A DNA stretch of 64,000 bases, taken from positions 3,777,874 through 3,841,873 of the forward strand of contig NW_024037070.1 of the NCBI RefSeq assembly GCF_015706575.1, read 5' to 3'. The stretch is from Patiria miniata. Taxonomy: Eukaryota > Echinodermata > Asteroidea > Valvatida > Asterinidae. Numbering within the stretch: the stretch's first letter is position 1; each line of letters starts with the position of its first letter. This document shows, piece after piece, positions 60,173 to 64,000 of the stretch. The notes below the pieces were generated by a model. The model was not told the origin of the DNA. It saw only the letters and a program-made list of their open reading frames with translations, and made no database searches. A program made the translations under genes and the position numbers.

Positions 60173-63100
60173 CTAACTGCTCTTTTGTTTTAAGCACTCT
60201 GGGCAGGCAATTGGTTCCTGGCCTCCCCCTACTTTGCTGCTGCCTTCCTCTAGATGGAAAACGTGACCTCGACGACATCTCATCCATTTGCCCGCAGTAA
60301 ATGACAAGGGTGTCGTAGCGCCATCATTCTTCTGCAAAGCTATGCTATTTTGACGGCAAATATGTCTGGCTGTATTTATCGACTCTCTCATGATCTGGAG
60401 AACACCATCATAACGGGAACAATGGCGAATTGGCTCCTTGCATTTCGGACACAGGACGTACCGAATCTGAAAGCAGTTTTTATCAATGGTGTTCTTGACA
60501 GCTGCAACCGTCCTATCCAGGGACTGCACCTGACATAGGTGCTTACAGTCTGGGAGATAGACGTACATATCCCTGGGATGAAACTGTCCTTTGGGTAAAT
60601 TGGTTCGAACACTCTTTTTGTCGCAGACATTGCAAAAAGGAGGGCACGGTTCACCGCACACACTAATGCAGGGATGTTTGCATTTCAGTTTTTGGTTGCA
60701 AGGTCGGAAACATGCATTCGTCTTCAGGTATCGATGCGTGACATTGTGTTTACAAGGTGAAGATGACGTCAAATCTTGACTGGAACCCTGTCTCAAGTCA
60801 TCACGGCATCTCCTACAATCTGGGGAGCAACAGCCACCACATGAACCAGTGCAATTGTGGCCACAGAGGAGCTGCCTGTTGCATGATTTAGGACACGGTT
60901 TGTGTTGTGTGCCCTGCTTACAGCTGTCACAATTACCAGTGCACCTATGACCACACTTAAGTACAACACCGCATGGAAAATTACACGGTATATGAGCAGA
61001 AGACTCTGCCTTCCAGCAAGGCATGGATTTACTCTTGTGACCGCATGGCATCGCTTTCTGGACCATAACTTCGCATCTTTCTCGTGGGCCTGCACGTTTT
61101 CTGTAATTTTTTGAACCTCTCGTGGCTCTCAACTTAAAGGTCCTATCCCCAGGGCATGGCTCGATGCATTTATTTGGACATGGGTGACCGCACGGAAGCA
61201 CCTTCTCACATTTCTCTGTGCAGATGAACGAACTGACATCCGCGGAACAGTGAATGCTCACGTGGTGATCACAGGCCGGGAGCTTCTTTTTCACCTCTTC
61301 TTGGCACTCGGTCTTAATGCCCCACGGCAACTTCCGTATTTTCTGTGATTTTGCTTGTGGACAGGGTTCACCACATTTATTGGGACAGTCGTGTCCGCAA
61401 GCCAGTTCCTTCTGACACTTGTCCTGACACACTGACAAAAGGTACGCCTGACATCCCTTGGGTGCCTACGAAAATCGTTGAGAAAGGTTTCGTCATCCCA
61501 TTGTCTTTTCGGGCAAACTTCACTACATGTCCTTGGACAGCGATGGCCGCATGGAAGCACCTCCTCACATTTTTCCGTGCACATGAACGAGCTGACATCC
61601 GTGGAACAGCGAACGCTCACGTAGTGATCACAGCCTGGAAGCTTCTTTTTCACCTCTTCTTGACACTCGGTCTCATTGTCCCACGAGTAATAACACAATG
61701 TGTCTGATTTTCCTCGCGGACATTTTTGATAGCATTTCCTTGGACAGCGATGACCGCAAGGCAACAGCTTTTCGCAGCGATTTGAACACGACACCCCAGA
61801 AATGTCATTGTGGCAGGGAACCGTCACGCGGTGGCCACAAGATGTGTGAGTCTTTTCCACAGGTTCGTGGCATGTTTTGAAACTGTATATACTTCCAAAT
61901 ATGCTATATTTGTTGCGAAATGAGACTTGTAGAAGTTCAGAAAGCTTACAAGGTATACCACAGACATTGGGACACCTATGCCCACACCCAAGCATCTTCT
62001 CACATCTTTCCTTGCATAAGTAAGGATCTTTATCAAACCCCATTCTGGTCCCCACGTTCTCAACTGGCATTGCGCCACAGTCCATGCAAACAGTATGGCC
62101 ACACTTTGGCAAGGTCCTTTCGACTTGAACTTTACAATACCTAGTACATGGATCACCGCAAGCTTCTCTACATGAGTGGCCACATGACAGTGTCCTCTCG
62201 CACCTTTCGGGACATTTCTCCGGGCAGCTTTCACCGCACCTTTTTCGACACCGATGCTGGCTATAATGGCACAACCTTTTTTGACACGGCTTAGGACATG
62301 TGATGCTATCAAATTCATGACAGGGAACCTGGATTACGTGACCGCAATCAGATATCGTTTTGGTAAGTTCCACGGGACATTTACACTCTTCGTAGCATTC
62401 AAGCGGACATGGATGTTGTCGGTCACATGTTCGTACGCATGGCTTTTCGCACATGTATTCCTCGTGGTTGGTATCAAAGCCATGACACAATAAAATACAA
62501 ACATGACCACACGGAAGCCTGAACTCGCAAGGTACATCACAACCCCCAAGAGGAACCATATCCATAAAATCCTCCTTCGAGGTGACCTGTGTGATTTTGT
62601 TGGGATGATTTCGGCAGACCAATGGCAATGAGGGACCGATCCGATTGTCAGCCTCCAGGGTAGCTAAGATGTCCTCCCACAGCTTCGTCATCTTCAAGAT
62701 GCTCCCGTTCCCAATGCAGTAAAATCCCATCCGAGCCCTGGACAGCGCAACGCAGACACGATTTGAAGTGCGTAGAAATCCGATGGATCCTTCCTCGTTG
62801 CTTCGTACCAAAGACAAAAGTATGATGTCATTTTCCTCTCCCTGGAAATTGTCTACGACACAAACTCTAACTCCTTCAAAGGTTGCTTTATCCATAAGGC
62901 CCCTGACACAAAATAACTGTCCTGTGTAAGCAGTGAGTATGGTGATCTGAGAGTGGTCGTAGCCCTGTTGTAATAAGTATTTGCATAATCCAACCAGAAA
63001 CTCTGCTTCGTATTGATTGGATTTAGTTTTGCTGTCGCCACTTTTACTTTCAAGATGTTGGTGGTCGATGAAGTATATGTTATGCGCCACTCCCTTGATG

Positions 63101-64000
63101 TTGTCCATTTTGAAAACAGATTCATCGTCAGAGAGATTCGTGTAGAAGTGTTTCTTCATCACCTTGGAGATTTCAGGTCTCATACGGTGTTGGTGAGTGA
63201 GCGATCGACAAGGCATACCATTGTTGATCATTCTCTCGAACAGAGAGGTGTCCAAGTTGAACTGCTTCGCCAGGCGGTAGACAGTTGGGTTTGGCCTCAA
63301 CTGCTGATGGTCTCCGATCAGAATGAGATGCTGACATTGTTTAGTCAGGCTCGTGATAATATGAGCCTCAAGAACTTCAGCAGCCTCCTCCACTACTACG
63401 ATACGTGGACAAAGACGCTGCAACAGGGCTCGATATTTAGCTGCCCCCGTGGTCGTCATGCCGATAACCTTCGCCTCTTGAAGAATTTTAAGATCTTCTT
63501 CTCCATTCATAGATTGTAGCCTTTTTAAAAGGTAATCATGCTCCTGTCGTTGCTCTTGGAGTTTTGCCTCGTGATCCCTTAAATATCTCTTGACCCAAAA
63601 TCTGTACAAACGCCAGCGATCCCATATTTTGAGAGACCAGACACGTTCCACACCTGCGGCTTCCCCTTCCGTCATCACATCAGGCTTTTGAAGCTCAACA
63701 ATTGGATCCTCATCACGATTTTTGCCACATCTTTTGATGCATGTCTGACCATATGCAGCATTTTGATAATAAATCTCCTGCTCAATGAATTCTTGACGTT
63801 CTTCATGTATCATAATGTCCAATTCGTACATGTCGTCGATCTCGCGCTCCATTTGAATGCGAAGTCCCTCATCCTCCACCTGAATATGCTCATTTGCTTC
63901 AATGACGCCCAGCCAGTTCAGTAGCTTTTGCGGATCTTTTTTTGGTGGCTTACCTTGTTGGTGATGTATCAATAGAGCTCCGTATTCCGAACGGGTCATG
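60173..64000 (-). pseudogene. ZNFX1-like gene 4, partial, one-base frameshift
   Basis: The 3' part of a fourth ZNFX1 paralogue; the 5' part lies beyond the window. From 64000 downward: the last stalk module, motif II VVVEEAAE, GDHQQLRP, QHRMRPEIS, NFQGEENDIILLSLVRS, ALSRARMGFYCIGN, then 15 C[G/D]H finger cores and the terminal CRRGHVF...CPEC. The frame breaks at about 61447: gene 3 has GTACGCCCTGACATC in plus-strand order where gene 4 has one C fewer. Upstream of it the frame runs on to a stop near 61291; downstream the proper frame continues to 60173. If real, it removes the last six finger cores and the C-terminal domain. Everything else is open, so the loss is recent, polymorphic, or a sequence error. 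It lacks one finger block (about 70 residues) present in genes 2 and 3. Confidence 0.85.

Noticed and set aside
61291..61438. Two overlapping separate genes at the gene 4 break
   Set aside because: The overlap is a frameshift artefact; comparison with gene 3 shows one continuous coding sequence minus one base.

Overview
The window is animal nuclear DNA, most likely from a marine invertebrate. The genes are intron-containing with very long exons, the intergenic DNA is AT-rich and full of DNA-transposon debris, and there is a 5'-truncated non-LTR retrotransposon. I cannot name the species. All recognisable host genes lie on the minus strand and belong to one family: ZNFX1 (NFX1-type zinc-finger-containing protein 1), an SF1 RNA helicase with a Cys-rich NFX1 finger array. 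In vertebrates ZNFX1 is an interferon-induced antiviral dsRNA sensor; in C. elegans ZNFX-1 acts in small-RNA inheritance.

Layout, in ascending coordinates (each gene reads right to left). Gene 1 (609-10789) is intact: a first coding exon, a 4.2 kb repeat-filled intron and one giant exon. Gene 2 (20020-27698) has the same structure with a 0.3 kb intron and one in-frame TAA inside the helicase. Gene 3 (43399-52986) is open throughout and predicts about 3,094 aa. Gene 4 (60173 to beyond 64000) is cut by the window edge and carries a one-base frameshift in the finger array. Genes 2 and 3 share one kind of N-terminal exon; gene 1 has an unrelated one.

The DNA between the genes is itself tandemly duplicated. 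Unit 1 runs from about 10.7 to 34.4 kb, unit 2 from 34.5 to about 56 kb, and unit 3 from about 56.05 kb onward. Many transposon insertions have matching empty sites in a sister unit, so the order of duplication can be read: units 2 and 3 share insertions that unit 1 lacks. Unit 2 starts with a 5' fragment of a gene-1-type first exon, an orphaned gene start.

The most unusual feature is inside the proteins. The insertion between helicase motifs Ia and II, a single copy in gene 1, is a tandem repeat in the paralogues: two copies in gene 2 and five in gene 3. Three of the gene 3 copies form a perfect 660-bp (220-residue) DNA period. The finger array also varies by block duplication (14, 18, 18 and 15 C[G/D]H cores in genes 1 to 4, by eye). 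This looks like a young, rapidly reshaped, multi-copy innate-immune or small-RNA helicase cluster. That role is inferred from the family, not shown by the sequence.
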